From Furcasterigmium furcatum (Eukaryota > Ascomycota > Sordariomycetes > Glomerellales > Plectosphaerellaceae), in contig BCIA01000002.1 in the NCBI GenBank assembly GCA_001599815.1, positions 1,433,831 through 1,497,830 on the forward strand: a stretch of DNA of 64,000 bases. The letters run 5' to 3'. The notes below the pieces were generated by a model, which was not told where the DNA came from, searched no databases, and worked only from the letters and a program-made list of their open reading frames with translations. Of this stretch, positions 21,867-31,993 are shown piece after piece (within the stretch, counting starts at the first letter, position 1; each line of letters starts with the position of its first letter). The translations under genes were made by a program, and so were the position numbers.

Positions 21867-23531
21867 TTAGTACACATATCGGAAGTTCCGGTTCTCAAAG
21901 TCCGTAAGATCCTGGAGCACTTCATCATCCGTTACCTCAGGATCGCGGGGCTCGGCGTCTCGCATCCGGTTCCTCCGGATCAGGAGCAGCCTGAGAGCCA
22001 TCGCGATGCAGACTTGGGCGGCAACACACCCGATGATGAGCTTGCAGCCGGTCTGGTAGATGGGCGCCTCGGAGCCGATGAAACCGTGCGGTCCGATGAC
22101 GTTGCCGATGCAGTAAGCGAGAAAGACAAAGGCAGTCGCCGTCGTCCTCTTGGTGTAGCCGCCCACGTTGGACGCCGGCATCTGGAGGGCGACGATCAAC
22201 GCGCCGACGAACGATGCACACTGAGAAGAGGTCAGCCAACTACCCCGAGGACGCCACGGCGCACGGTGGCTGTTGAGAAGACTTACCATGTAGTACCCCG
22301 TGAGTAGGCCGGCTTTGTTGGTGCGGGGGAGCTGCCAGAACAGGCAGACGGCGACGAGGGTCGGCAGAAGCCACACAATCATCACAATCGTGCGGATGTT
22401 CTTGAACCTGGACGCCAAGTAGGGACCGGTGAACATGAAGAGGGCCGTGCAGGCGCCGTATGGGATGCCGTACGCCGTGGTCAGGAGCGGGTCGTGGGTG
22501 AAGCCCTTGACGATGAGCTTGGCGAAGTTGGCGATGCCGCCGTTGATAACCTCGTTGAAGAGCACGAACCAGAAAAGAAGCCACACCTGGGCGTCGCAGA
22601 ACACCTCCTTGATCTGGTGCTTCTTGATCTTGCGGCTGAAGACGCCGCCGCGGCTGCGGGCGTTCTGGGCGATGAGCATGGCCCTCTCCTCGGTGGTGAA
22701 CCTCTTTGCCGTGAGGATGTTGTCCGGCATGAAGAACCAGAGGACGGCGCCCCATACGACGGTCATCCCGCCGCACAGCACGTATATGATGCGCCAGACG
22801 TCCCAGCCCTTGGCCTGGCCGACGCCGTAGAAGAGCACGCCGCCGAACATGCTGCCGACGCCGTTGAAGCAGTAGAAGAGGCCGGCGCGGGCGGGCTGCT
22901 TCTCGCGCACGAACCACTGGCTGACTATGATCATGAAGGCCGGGGTGATGACGGCCTCGAACACGCCGAGCATGAAGCGGCAGATGGCCAGGCCGAGAAA
23001 GTTATGGGCCGCCGATGTGCAGAGGAGGACGGTGCCCCAGCTGAGGACGAAACACGCCACCACTTTGCCGGTGGGATAGCGCTGTGCGATATAGGATGCC
23101 GGCCACTCTGCCACGAGGTAGGCCAGGTAGAAGATGGACGCCATCCAGCTGTACTCCTCGCTCGTCATGCCCGTGGAGGTGAACAGGTCGAACACGGCGG
23201 AGTAGCCGAGGGCCTGCTTATCGACATATTGGAGGAGATAGGTGCCGCAGAGAAGCGGCATCAGATGCCAATCAACTTTGCGGCGAAGCCTCTTGAGGCG
23301 AACCTCATCAGCCATGAGCTCCTCGAGGCGGGCGTTCGGGATGCCATGTTCGTGGAGGAACACTTGGGCCTCGTCGAGATCGGCCAAGGCTGCAGACTTG
23401 AGGTCCTGAACGGCCTCTGAGTCTCCGTGTATGTTGGACTGGGCATTGATGAGATCGAGGTTGTTGGAGGGCTTGGTGTCCTGGTCGGCGAGCGTGTTGC
23501 TCTTCTCAGGCGTGTGGGATTCGTTCGCCAT
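21867..23531 (-). CDS. MFS transporter, Dal5/allantoate-permease-like
   Basis: Two exons, 22287-23531 and 21867-22220, encode 532 residues. The 66-bp intron (GTAAGT...TCTCAG) is a multiple of three and stop-free, but interrupts the family pattern GYYM-CASFVGALIV, so it is read as an intron. Twelve spans are apparent, with a long hydrophilic N-terminus. WHLMPLLCGTYLLQYVDK in span 1 and the loop 2-3 region after YLVAEWPASYIAQRYPTGK match the anion:cation symporter (ACS) group that includes Dal5, Tna1 and related carriers of allantoate, nicotinate and dipeptides. The actual substrate is unknown. A CCGCGG element lies about 340 bp upstream at 23873. Its position between amino-acid enzymes and an esterase suggests a catabolic uptake role. 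Confidence 0.87.
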   Translation of the reverse strand: MANESHTPEKSNTLADQDTKPSNNLDLINAQSNIHGDSEAVQDLKSAALADLDEAQVFLHEHGIPNARLEELMADEVRLKRLRRKVDWHLMPLLCGTYLLQYVDKQALGYSAVFDLFTSTGMTSEEYSWMASIFYLAYLVAEWPASYIAQRYPTGKVVACFVLSWGTVLLCTSAAHNFLGLAICRFMLGVFEAVITPAFMIIVSQWFVREKQPARAGLFYCFNGVGSMFGGVLFYGVGQAKGWDVWRIIYVLCGGMTVVWGAVLWFFMPDNILTAKRFTTEERAMLIAQNARSRGGVFSRKIKKHQIKEVFCDAQVWLLFWFVLFNEVINGGIANFAKLIVKGFTHDPLLTTAYGIPYGACTALFMFTGPYLASRFKNIRTIVMIVWLLPTLVAVCLFWQLPRTNKAGLLTGYYMVSLLNSHRAPWRPRGSWLTSSQCASFVGALIVALQMPASNVGGYTKRTTATAFVFLAYCIGNVIGPHGFIGSEAPIYQTGCKLIIGCVAAQVCIAMALRLLLIRRNRMRDAEPRDPEVTDDEVLQDLTDFENRNFRYVY

Positions 23532-24250
23532 GTTGGCAAATCAGGGGCTCTGAGGAAAACGATGGGAGTAGTCAAAGAGGGACGAGTATGTTTGATGACG
23601 CAGAAAGCATCGACTGGCTCATTTGATTGAGGTTGCCTGTGGAAAGAGGGGTCCGGTGCAGAACGAGTCGTCGTCTGGCGGACTTAAATACTTCGACCCC
23701 ATCCAGTCCTCCTTATCTTGAGCCCAGTACAGCCGTTGATATCTTTGCCTAAGCAGGGATCATGCTGCGGACCAAGATAGGATAACGCGGGGTAGCACCA
23801 GAGTGGAGAGGTTTAGCGACGTTTAGAGCCGGATATCAGTTCAGACGCCGGCATCTTCCCACTATGAGTTTCCCGCGGAGAATGTGATAAGGCCCGGGCG
23901 CCACTCGAGACGCCGACTGATCGCCGGCTGCTGGTCGCTGGTTATCTGCGGGGAGTTGATTATGATGCAGAGAAGCTCCAACGCAGAGACCATGCGGCGG
24001 CTTGGGTGGTCGTCTTGAGAACGTATCATAGACCCGAGTTTTCGGCGAAGGGCACCAGGCTATTGTAGATGGGCTCACATTGCGTCGTATCGAATGTAGT
24101 TTCATCGCTCGTCAACACCAGACGTCCCTCTGATAGAATTCGGAATATGAAGCCCATCCATGACGTTGTATGTGGTATTTGAGCTGGTTGAACTCTGTTG
24201 TCTCGCAGCACATCTCAAGCTTCGGGCCCGGTACCTTGCGCCAGACAAAT
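23532..24250. other. Upstream region of the MFS gene
   Basis: A TTTCCCGCGGAGA element occurs at 23869-23881, the same 13-base string as at 19507-19519. No gene is seen. Confidence 0.5.
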
Positions 24251-26174
24251 CTAGTCCTCCCACCTCGCCGATAACTTCCACCAGAACTCGCACTCTTTCT
24301 CACCCCACTTGTAATCCCGCATCTGTGCAGCAACACCCTTGCTGCTGCCCCCAGCCCTTTCATCGTTGCCCTCGCCAAGCAACATGGTGGACGGCCTGCC
24401 GTCTTTCCAAGCGGTCCATTGTTCCCTGTCAGCAAACCTGCCCTTCCTGAGCGCCGACGGGTCGCCTCTGGTGATGAAGCTCACGCAGTAGGCGTGGAAC
24501 TTGCCGGAAACCTCCTCCTGCGCGGCGGAGATTTCCCTGACCTCGGGGTTGTACGTCTGGTACCGCATCTGATCTCCGTGGTTGGCACCCAGCAGCGCCG
24601 TCTTGTTCAGGGCCCAGTGGTAGAGAAACACGGGCGGATCGGGCGGCGTGTTTGCAGAGCCCCAGATGGCCGTCTGTCGCACGGGACAAGTGTACGCGTA
24701 GTGGCCGTAGGCGGCTTCGAGCCGACGGAACTGGGAACCGGCGCCGTACTTTGCTAGGATAGGATCGGCGTAAGGCGAGGCCGGGTCGACGTCGGGATCG
24801 GGGTAGAGAGATTCGAGCTCTGCCATTTCCGACTCGGTAAGGTGCGGGAGTAGTGTGCGGAAGAAGTTGGTGAAGTCGGACGACGAGCTCGCGTTCTTCG
24901 GGACGTAGTAGGATCCCTCGTTATGCGCACTGCCCGCCAACATGGGGACTTTGTTCCATTTGCCCGACTTCCAAGCATCCAGTGGTCGACGGGAGATGAT
25001 CTGGCCATCGAGGGCTGGTTGCCATGCCCAGCGAACTGACGGGTCAGAGCGTGCGAAAACCTCCTTCCCTGCGTTATCGACAGTCTCTGACGAAAGCGCT
25101 CTCAGGCACTCCAGGATCTTAGGGTCCAAGAGATCCTGGTAATGAGCACAGGGGGTCAGGTCCAAAAGTTCCCGGAAGTGTTGGGTATGCAAAGCCGAAG
25201 CTGGCGGATGGACGGCCCTCGCTGTGTGCGCGCCACTGTCCATTATGGCCCTGTGAAACAGCTTCTTGGGTTGGTTGACGTCCATAATCAGGTGGCCGAT
25301 CTTGATGAAATTAGCAAACATTCTCATCGTAGAGGGGCGCTGGATATCTGTGACCGGACTTACACCATGCGCCGCGGCGCTCAGGCCCATGATGGTAACA
25401 TCGTCAGGATCCCCGCCGAATGCTGCGATGTTGTTCTGCACCCATTCCAAAGCCACGTACATGTCCTTGAGGCCGAGATTCAGGAGTCCCTCTCTTGCCG
25501 TGAGCTCCGTGTTCAGGCCGCCAAAGACACCGATTCGATACTGCATGCTGACCGCAACGAAAGGCTCGGGCGAGTGAGCCAGCATTGTGTGGGTGTTGTG
25601 CATCCTCGCGGCACCGCGGTTGAAAGCGCCCCCGGGGATGAGCACCGAGACGGGCAGCTTCTTCCTAGATGCAGAGTGGCCTCGGGGCCTCCAAATGTTG
25701 ATCGTCAGGCAGTCCTCCGACTCTGTGTCGGGGCCGAGCAAGGGGTCCTCGAGGAAGGGCACCAATTGCCTACCAGGGCATCTTCGTGACCCCGTCAGCG
25801 TCATGATAGAGACTGCCCAGTCACTCGGAGTGTGCTCACCTGGGTCCCATGTAGAAAGCCTCAAGAGTACCATTCCCGTCGGGGACAGGCTCCGCGGGTC
25901 GAAACCGACGGCCATTCACCGGAGGCAAAGCGTAAGGGATGCCCATGAAACCCTCGATGGGCTCTGGAAATTTTCCATCGTCAAGAAGTTTGCCCAAAAT
26001 GGTGCCTTGCCTGATGGTAACTGCTGGGTGAGGGTCACTACTGCCGAGGACAGCATCACGGGCGTTGGGGAAGTAGGCGAAGAGAACGGCGAGGATAGGG
26101 ATTGCTGTGACCAGCAGCCATGTTTGGCTACCGCCCGAGGAGGACTTGGGGTTCGACTTTGACGGCTGAGCCAT
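24251..26174 (-). CDS. Membrane-anchored type-B carboxylesterase
   Basis: Three exons, 25840-26174, 25364-25781 and 24251-25300, encode 600 residues. The second intron (63 bp, GTAAGT...CAAG) is stop-free and in frame, but its removal restores the family string GLSAAAHGIGHLIM. A hydrophobic span at about residues 19-36 (WLLVTAIPILAVLFAYF) has no cleavage site and suggests a type II anchor. The alpha/beta-hydrolase triad is Ser about 246 (GLSAA instead of the common GESAG), Glu about 376 (HNEGSYY) and His about 493 (NHGDQ). EDCLTINIW and GGAF (oxyanion region) are present. The substrate is unknown; the family covers esterases, lipases and cholinesterase-like proteins. Its promoter has four CCGCGG sites. 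Confidence 0.88.
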
Positions 26175-26735
26175 GATGGTGAGTATCCAGTGAAGCGGAT
26201 GGTGCGTTGTGAGGAGGAGCCTTATCAGCAGCAATTAGCTCTGATGGCAGCCGGAGGTGTCTATTTTCTTTTGTAAGGGCGAGTCCCGTAATAGATGCAA
26301 CGTTAGTTAAAGATAGCTCAAGGCTGATCAGCGGCCGGCGGTGTGATCTAGAGTCCGGCCTACGAAGCGAGTAATGCCCGCGGGAAAGACCGCGGAGGCT
26401 AGGCAGGCCGCGGGAAACATATAGATAAGCGAGTCAGCGCTGCAGATCAATCAATGAAATCAGATAACGGCGGGATGGATTGATTATCCCAAGGTCTGCG
26501 GAGCTCTGATAAGAAGGCGAATGATGAATTCGTGTAGAAGTGTCGAGGAGATCCGCGGGCCTTATTCGAGGGGTTCGTCACGGCGGTAGAGCGTTCTCTA
26601 CTCAGGCCTTTCCACACACCATAGGTCTTGGAATATATCAGTTAAGAACCCCCCCCTTTAGCGTTCATTACCAACGAATCATCAACCCGGCCAACCCCAT
26701 CTATCAAGGAGTCGTTCAAGCTTCCGCTGTCCCGA
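26175..26735. other. Upstream region of the carboxylesterase gene
   Basis: It holds the CCGCGG cluster listed next. No coding sequence is supported. Confidence 0.5.
26378..26558. promoter_or_regulatory. Second cluster of CCGCGG palindromes
   Basis: CCGCGG occurs at 26378, 26390, 26408 and 26553; two copies sit in CCGCGGGAAA, the reverse complement of the TTTCCCGCGG form seen at 19507 and 23869. The cluster lies 200-385 bp upstream of the carboxylesterase ATG on the - strand. Confidence 0.4.
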
Positions 26736-26780
26736 TCAACAGTTCTGTTCGCGAGTAATGACGTTCCAGCCGCGCCGGCT
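26736..26780 (-). pseudogene. Relic 3' end of a secreted cysteine-rich protein gene
   Basis: Bases 26740-26771 match 28745-28776 at 30 of 32 positions; both differences are C/T transitions. Translated on the - strand it reads GWNVITREQNC-stop against GWNVIAREQNC-stop in the intact gene at 28741-29514. Upstream of this piece the similarity fades and no signal peptide or Kex2 region is seen, so it is a truncated, decayed copy. Confidence 0.7.
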
Positions 26781-27466
26781 TTTTCTATGCCCAAGCCTTT
26801 TTGGGTGGCGGAGATATTGATGATTGTTAATCATCGTCAGCCTGCATACGCACTTATACGACACCTCGCATTCGAGCTGTAGCTGAGTAACGGACTGCTC
26901 CAGTGGGGCCCTAAATTTGCTAAGTACCGCCCTTTTCCCACTGGACCATTTTCTCAACTTTCCCATCTTTCTCTCGCCCAACGACGACTCTACGGATTGG
27001 ACTTCACCCACTTCATAAGATCTATGTAATGAAGAAGCGCTCCCCTCTTTTTCTTTCATAATGCTGAAAGCATAACTATCATATTTTCTACCCAGCCAGA
27101 CTTGTCCCGGTAAGCTAATGCTCCATGTTACGACCAGACATGGCGGCTGCAGTATGGTCCCTTGTGCTCGTGAGATGCCCATCACCGACCCGTTCCCTGT
27201 GGGGGACAGTCTGGGCGCCTGGGTCGCTGAATAATTTGACAGCAGCCCGGACTTAACAAACCAAGCACCATGCAAAGGTCACATGCTTAAGCCAGCGGAG
27301 TTTCAACAGCTCCGTGCCTCTCATCGGTTCTCTATAAAAGGGAGAGCTGCACGATGCCATAGAAGAGATTCTTCCGTTCTCACCCCCATTGCATTTTACT
27401 ACACCTTGATCAACCGTCCTCGTCCCCAGTAGCGGCCTTGAACCAATCAATCACTCCCGCATCAGC
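26781..27466. other. Region between the relic and the SDR gene
   Basis: Apart from the TATA box at 27333, nothing recognisable is seen. Faded remains of the relic gene could lie in its first part. Confidence 0.4.
27333..27340 (+). promoter_or_regulatory. TATA box of the SDR gene
   Basis: TATAAAAG lies about 130 bp before the ATG at 27467. Confidence 0.55.
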
Positions 27467-28459
27467 ATGACATCCAGATACGCCAAGGTTCACGAGTCCC
27501 CGGCCGGACCTGGTGATGCCCGCCCTACCGCTTCGCAAATTGTCAAAGATGAAGGGCTTGAAGGCCAATGGCACGACAAGGTCATTCTCATCACCGGATG
27601 CTCTTCTGGCCTAGGTCTGGAGACCGCCCGAGTCCTGGCAACCACCGGCGCCACCCTGTACCTCACCGCGCGAGATCTCGACAAGGCAAAGACTGCGCTC
27701 GGCGACCTTGCGCAGAGCGACCGTGTCCACCTGCTCAAACTTGACCTGGACTCCTTGGAAAGCGTGCGGGCCTGCGCCGCCGAGTTCACCTCGAAGAGCT
27801 CCAAGCTCAACATCCTGGTCGCCAATGCCGCTGTGATGAACACACCAGAAGGCCGCACTGCCGACGGCTTCGAGACGCAGTTTGGCACGAATCACCTCGC
27901 TCACTTCCTGCTCTTCGAACTCCTCAAGCCAACCTTGCTAGCCTCGTCCACGGCTGACTTCAACTCTCGCGTTGCTATTCTATCCTCCATTGCGCATCGC
28001 TCGGCCGAGGTCAACTTCGACAACCTCACCTTCGATGGCGAATACAACCCATGGGTTGCGTACGGTCAGAGCAAGATAGCCAATGTCTGGACCGCGAACC
28101 AGATCGAGCACCTCTATGGGCACCAGGGCATCCACGCCTGGAGCGTCCAACCCGGGCCCACGGGTACTGCTTTGTACAAGCACACGTCCGAGGAGGACAT
28201 GGCCGCGGGTCAGTCGGACCCGACTCTTGCCAAAACATTCAAGACGGTCGAGCAGGGCGCCGCTACCACGGTATGGGCTGTCACGGCGAAGGCTTTGGAG
28301 GGGCAGGGTGGCAAGTACCTCGAGGACTGCCAGGTCTCAAAGCCGTGGGACCCTGCTGCCGGACCTTGGGCACCGGGGCACGCCTCTTGGGCGTATGATG
28401 AGGAGAAGCAGGCCAAGCTGTGGGCCAAGTCGTTGGAGCTGGTCGGGCTGAAGGAGTAG
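27467..28459 (+). CDS. Short-chain dehydrogenase/reductase
   Basis: A single exon gives 330 residues. The Rossmann motif TGCSSGLG (residues 43-50), the NAA stretch (ILVANAAVM), the SS of AILSSIAHRS and the catalytic YGQSK (about 199-203) are all present, placing it in the classical SDR superfamily, close to the retinol-dehydrogenase/WW-domain oxidoreductase-like branch common in fungi. It should reduce a carbonyl or oxidise an alcohol with NAD(P)(H). The substrate is unknown. The N-terminal 35 residues precede the domain and carry no signal peptide. It is flanked on both sides by - strand copies of a secreted-protein gene, one broken. Confidence 0.9.
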   Translation: MTSRYAKVHESPAGPGDARPTASQIVKDEGLEGQWHDKVILITGCSSGLGLETARVLATTGATLYLTARDLDKAKTALGDLAQSDRVHLLKLDLDSLESVRACAAEFTSKSSKLNILVANAAVMNTPEGRTADGFETQFGTNHLAHFLLFELLKPTLLASSTADFNSRVAILSSIAHRSAEVNFDNLTFDGEYNPWVAYGQSKIANVWTANQIEHLYGHQGIHAWSVQPGPTGTALYKHTSEEDMAAGQSDPTLAKTFKTVEQGAATTVWAVTAKALEGQGGKYLEDCQVSKPWDPAAGPWAPGHASWAYDEEKQAKLWAKSLELVGLKE

Positions 28460-28740
28460 TAGGAACATGTTTCTTGGCCTCTCTTCACCCCTTTGTTTCT
28501 CGACATCGGTCTCACCTCATCTAGCAATCACCCAGGCCCAATCGCGCACCGCATCCTTTAGTTGAACGAGGGAGAGGAATGGCAAATATCTAGTGGAGCA
28601 ACTCCTTCTTAGCGTCTATTGCTACAAAAGAATTGACACTGCCAACGCTAGATTCCATATTAATCTCCTCTTATCACGGGGCTGAGAAGCTTCGCCTGTC
28701 TCTGGCAACACGTTCGCGGCCGTTTGCCCACGGGGCACGC

Positions 28741-29514
28741 TTAGCAGTTCTGCTCGCGAGCAATGACGTTCCAGCCCGTGCCATGGAAAGCCTGGCCGTT
28801 GATGGTCCACTTCTTGTTGTTCGTGTAGCAGACGTCGACGATGCGCTGGGCGCCGTCGGCAATGGACCCGAAAGAATTCAGGGTCTTCGTGCTCCTGGTC
28901 TGTTTCCGCCTCTCGTCAGTACTGACTCTCCGCGCGGGATACGTCATAAGACTTACATCGTTGCACCAGAAGATGCCGCAGGAGTTGTGGCACGCGACCC
29001 TTCCGCAGGAGGCCGGGCCGGGGCCGCGGGTGGGCTTTCCAGGGACGCCGCGGAGGTAGTTGATGTCGTTCTTGATGACCTGGACGTTGCAGTTCTTGAA
29101 GTCCTGGTGCTGGCAGATGACGGCCGTGCCGCTGAAGTCGGTGCGCTTCTCGAGGGGGTTCTCGGGGACGGCGGAGACGTCGCGGACCTCGACCTCCTCG
29201 TCGAGGGCGATGGCGTCGCGAGGGGGGAGGTTGAAGTCCTCCTCCCAGCGGGGGTTGAGGGCCCTCATCTGCTCGACGACCTCGTCGATGGTGCCGCGGA
29301 CGACGACGGTGGCGCCGCCGGGGGTGACTTCCATCTCCCACTCGGGGATGAAGGTGTCGCGCATCTCGAGGGTGGATGACTCGGTGGCGGGCGCGGCGAG
29401 GACCTATGATGGGCGTGTTAGTGCCTGGGACACGCTGGGTGTCATTTTCGAGGCGATGCTTACACCGCTGACCAGCGCCGGGAGGAGGAACAGAGAGAGG
29501 TTCTTGGGATACAT
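28741..29514 (-). CDS. Secreted cysteine-rich protein with Kex2-type propeptide
   Basis: Three exons, 29464-29514, 28957-29403 and 28741-28899, encode 218 residues. A signal peptide spans residues 1 to about 21 (MYPKNLSLFLLPALVSGVLA), followed by an acidic propeptide ending in the dibasic site EKR at 102-104. The predicted mature part of 114 residues has eight cysteines, an even number compatible with four disulfides, and the motifs GPGPASCGRVAC, IFWCND and SFGSIADGA, which I have seen in fungal secreted proteins of unknown function. It is effector-like in size, export signal and cysteine pattern, but no activity can be claimed. A TATA box lies about 120 bp upstream. A relic second copy of its 3' end is at 26736. 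Confidence 0.8.
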
Positions 29515-30974
29515 TGTGAAGAATCAGGTAAGAACTTGAACGGGCTTGCTCTTTAGACACGAACTCGGGGGCTGAAAAATTGAGGTGCGAGGTATCCTGT
29601 CCCGTTGAGAGGTCCGAGGCAAAGCTCGCCGCTCTTTATACTTGCTGCTATCATGGGGTTCTCGTGGGGTTCTCATGGGGCCCTGGGGCTGTCGTGGAGT
29701 CATGGGACTTTCATTCTCCCAGAGTCCCTTTCTTTGGGCCTTGCGTTCATCGCTGCTACCCACGGTGCGGGATGAGGGGCCTGTGTTGCTGCCTTAGCCT
29801 ATCTCCAGGGCTCACGATGGGACTTTGGAGGAGATTGTAGGGGCATGAGCTGATGGGGTGGCTCATCGGACATGAAGTTCTATTTGGACGTCGGAGACTA
29901 ACCGAATTCTGGGGCTTGGCACAGTGAACCTGGCAGAACTCGCCAAAGATCCTTCCTTGCATGGACGGGTAATCACTCTATTAGCAGATCCGGGGACATC
30001 GCCGATATTTTGTGACGGGGATTCCCGTCGCTCGCTTGGGGTGTGCTGCAAGGTTGGTCCTGGGATGGTAGAGTTAAGCCTCAACATTTTGAATGCGCGG
30101 ACAAACGCGGCGGAGCTTATTCTGAGAGCTCCAGCATATATATAGATGCACTGCCATTCTCAGCCGCTCGCAATCGACCAACCCCTGATCTTCCACGTCG
30201 TCTACAGCACAATGGAGAGCCCCTCCACTTTACTATCCATGCCGTGCAGAGACGCACTCACTAAGGTTAGGTACTCAGAGAGTCAGTCCCTGGATATCTT
30301 GGCGATGCCGGCTTGGCATAAAGAAGCGTTAGCGTGAGGTAATAGGATGGACTTTTGGGCACACCGCCTGGTATCTTTCCCTATCTTTAAGAATCTAGAA
30401 TCTGGAATCTGCAGGCATAATGAACACGTGCCGGCGGCAATGGAGAGAAGACTACGTCGCAATGTGATGTTCCACTCAGACATGGGAGATCCCTGCATCG
30501 CCGGCCATGGTCCGTGGCAGACTTCACGGGAGTCCAGCCTTTCCCGCACCGCTAGTAAATTATAGAAACTGCAGCGGGGTGAGGGCCGAGTTGGCATCGA
30601 AGTCTCATAAATAGGTCAATACCAGGCAGGGGTTCGCATCATCCAGAGGTGGGACGGACTGGAGGAGATCCTGCCAACCAATTCTCAAGATCTTTGACTC
30701 TGAGGGTGTGCCTGGGCTGAACTTGGAGAATGACATTATCAGCCGGACTTGGATCGGCTCATCAACTACGTTTGGTTTCAAGGTGCCCATAACCCTCAGA
30801 TGGGTGATATGTGCAGAGGGCTGTCGGAAACCGAGGGGATGAGGCACCCATGCCGGCCTGGATGTATGTGCTCACATTAGGGGGGAACTCCCACAAACAC
30901 ATCTTCTTCTATCCACTTGGGCCAGCCTCGTCCTTCGACTGTCCAGCAGGTCGTGGGGAATTGGTCTGGCAGGT
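29515..30974. other. Gene-poor stretch upstream of the secreted protein gene
   Basis: Apart from the promoter element at 29634, I see no gene, terminal repeat or RNA gene; the open frames are short and lack motifs. Confidence 0.45.
29634..29640 (-). promoter_or_regulatory. TATA box of the secreted protein gene
   Basis: TATAAAG on the - strand, about 120 bp before the ATG at 29514. Confidence 0.5.
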
Positions 30975-31993
30975 CTACTCCTGGTCCTCCATGTCCTCGT
31001 CCGCTGAGTCCCCGACGGCCACCTTCCTGTTCGCTCCCTGGATGGCTTTATCACGCTGCTTCTTTGCCCAGTCCCTCGCATTTCGGTATGCCTCCCTTTG
31101 AGCGATGGCGAAGTCTGTAAAGAAATGAATAGTATCCTACTAAGAGAGTTGATGAAGGGCTACTCGACATGACGGTAACTTATCCCGTCGCCTTGTTCTC
31201 GACCCAGATAAATTGCACAGCAACTTTAACATGGTCTTGTTGAACAGAGCCCGGTCAACATCGACGGTGGTCCACTCTCTTTAGATTTGGTGACGTTTGG
31301 CACATGTGAGATGGAGCTGAAGCATATTAAAGCTCTAAACGATCAGCATGTTTTTCGTTCCGAATTCTTTAACCAGATTGCCGGCAGTTTGATCCAGTAC
31401 AAATGTCCCTTCGCCCCCTCGAGCGGTTAGAATGTTTCTACGGCTCAACAGTGTATACTTGAGCCTTGATTAGTTCCATCCATGTCGAAGCATAAAAATA
31501 CTGAGGCTTCAACAGTTCGCGGACGTTTTACCGTACATACCAGGACATCAATCTCATGATGTAAGCGACCCTTTACAAAAGGGCTGGCAACTTCCAGTCG
31601 AACATCACCCTGGACTCTTGTCTTTGCGGCGATATTCAGAATCGATAGAGGACCTCGAGATTGAATGTCACATGAGGAATGAGACTGAGGTCAGGGGTAA
31701 ACGGGGATCTATCAATGATAATGGCTGCATCCGGTCTATTGAGCGTCGACGTTGGACACGATTCTCGTGGGCTTGACACTTGCTGAAGTTCCGTCGACGA
31801 CCACGGTCTCCCCCTCTCCCACCCCGTACTCGACGCCGTCGGGGCACGCGGAATAGTCGCCCCCTGCCGTCTTCGGCGGCCAGGCCGCCTTCCAGGGCTG
31901 GGCCTTCTGCGGCTTGCTGTTCGTCCTCCCGCTGGAGGGCAGGGCTTTGTCCATGGCGGTTACTGGCGGAGGCGGTTGAGCTGTAGAACACAT
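30975..31993 (-). pseudogene. Possible decayed or unresolved gene
   Basis: Several pieces look protein-coding on the - strand but do not join. A GC-rich open frame at 31736-31993 (85 codons) contains GGDYSACPDGVEYGVGEGE. An open stretch near 31430-31685 contains ILNIAAKTRVQGDVRLEV. A last piece ends with TAG at 30975-30977, is preceded by a good acceptor (TTCTTTACAG), and reads DFAIAQREAYRNARDWAKKQ with an acidic end. The frames and splice phases conflict. I recognise no family. It could be a broken gene, a multi-exon gene I cannot resolve, or partly chance. Confidence 0.2.

Noticed and set aside
22221..22286. Reading the 66-bp in-frame stretch of the Dal5-like gene as coding
   Set aside because: It has a perfect GTAAGT donor and TCTCAG acceptor and breaks a conserved membrane span.
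22494..23420. 308-codon antisense frame over the Dal5-like carrier
   Set aside because: It is acidic, Glu/Asp/His-rich and an artefact of the carrier's codon bias.
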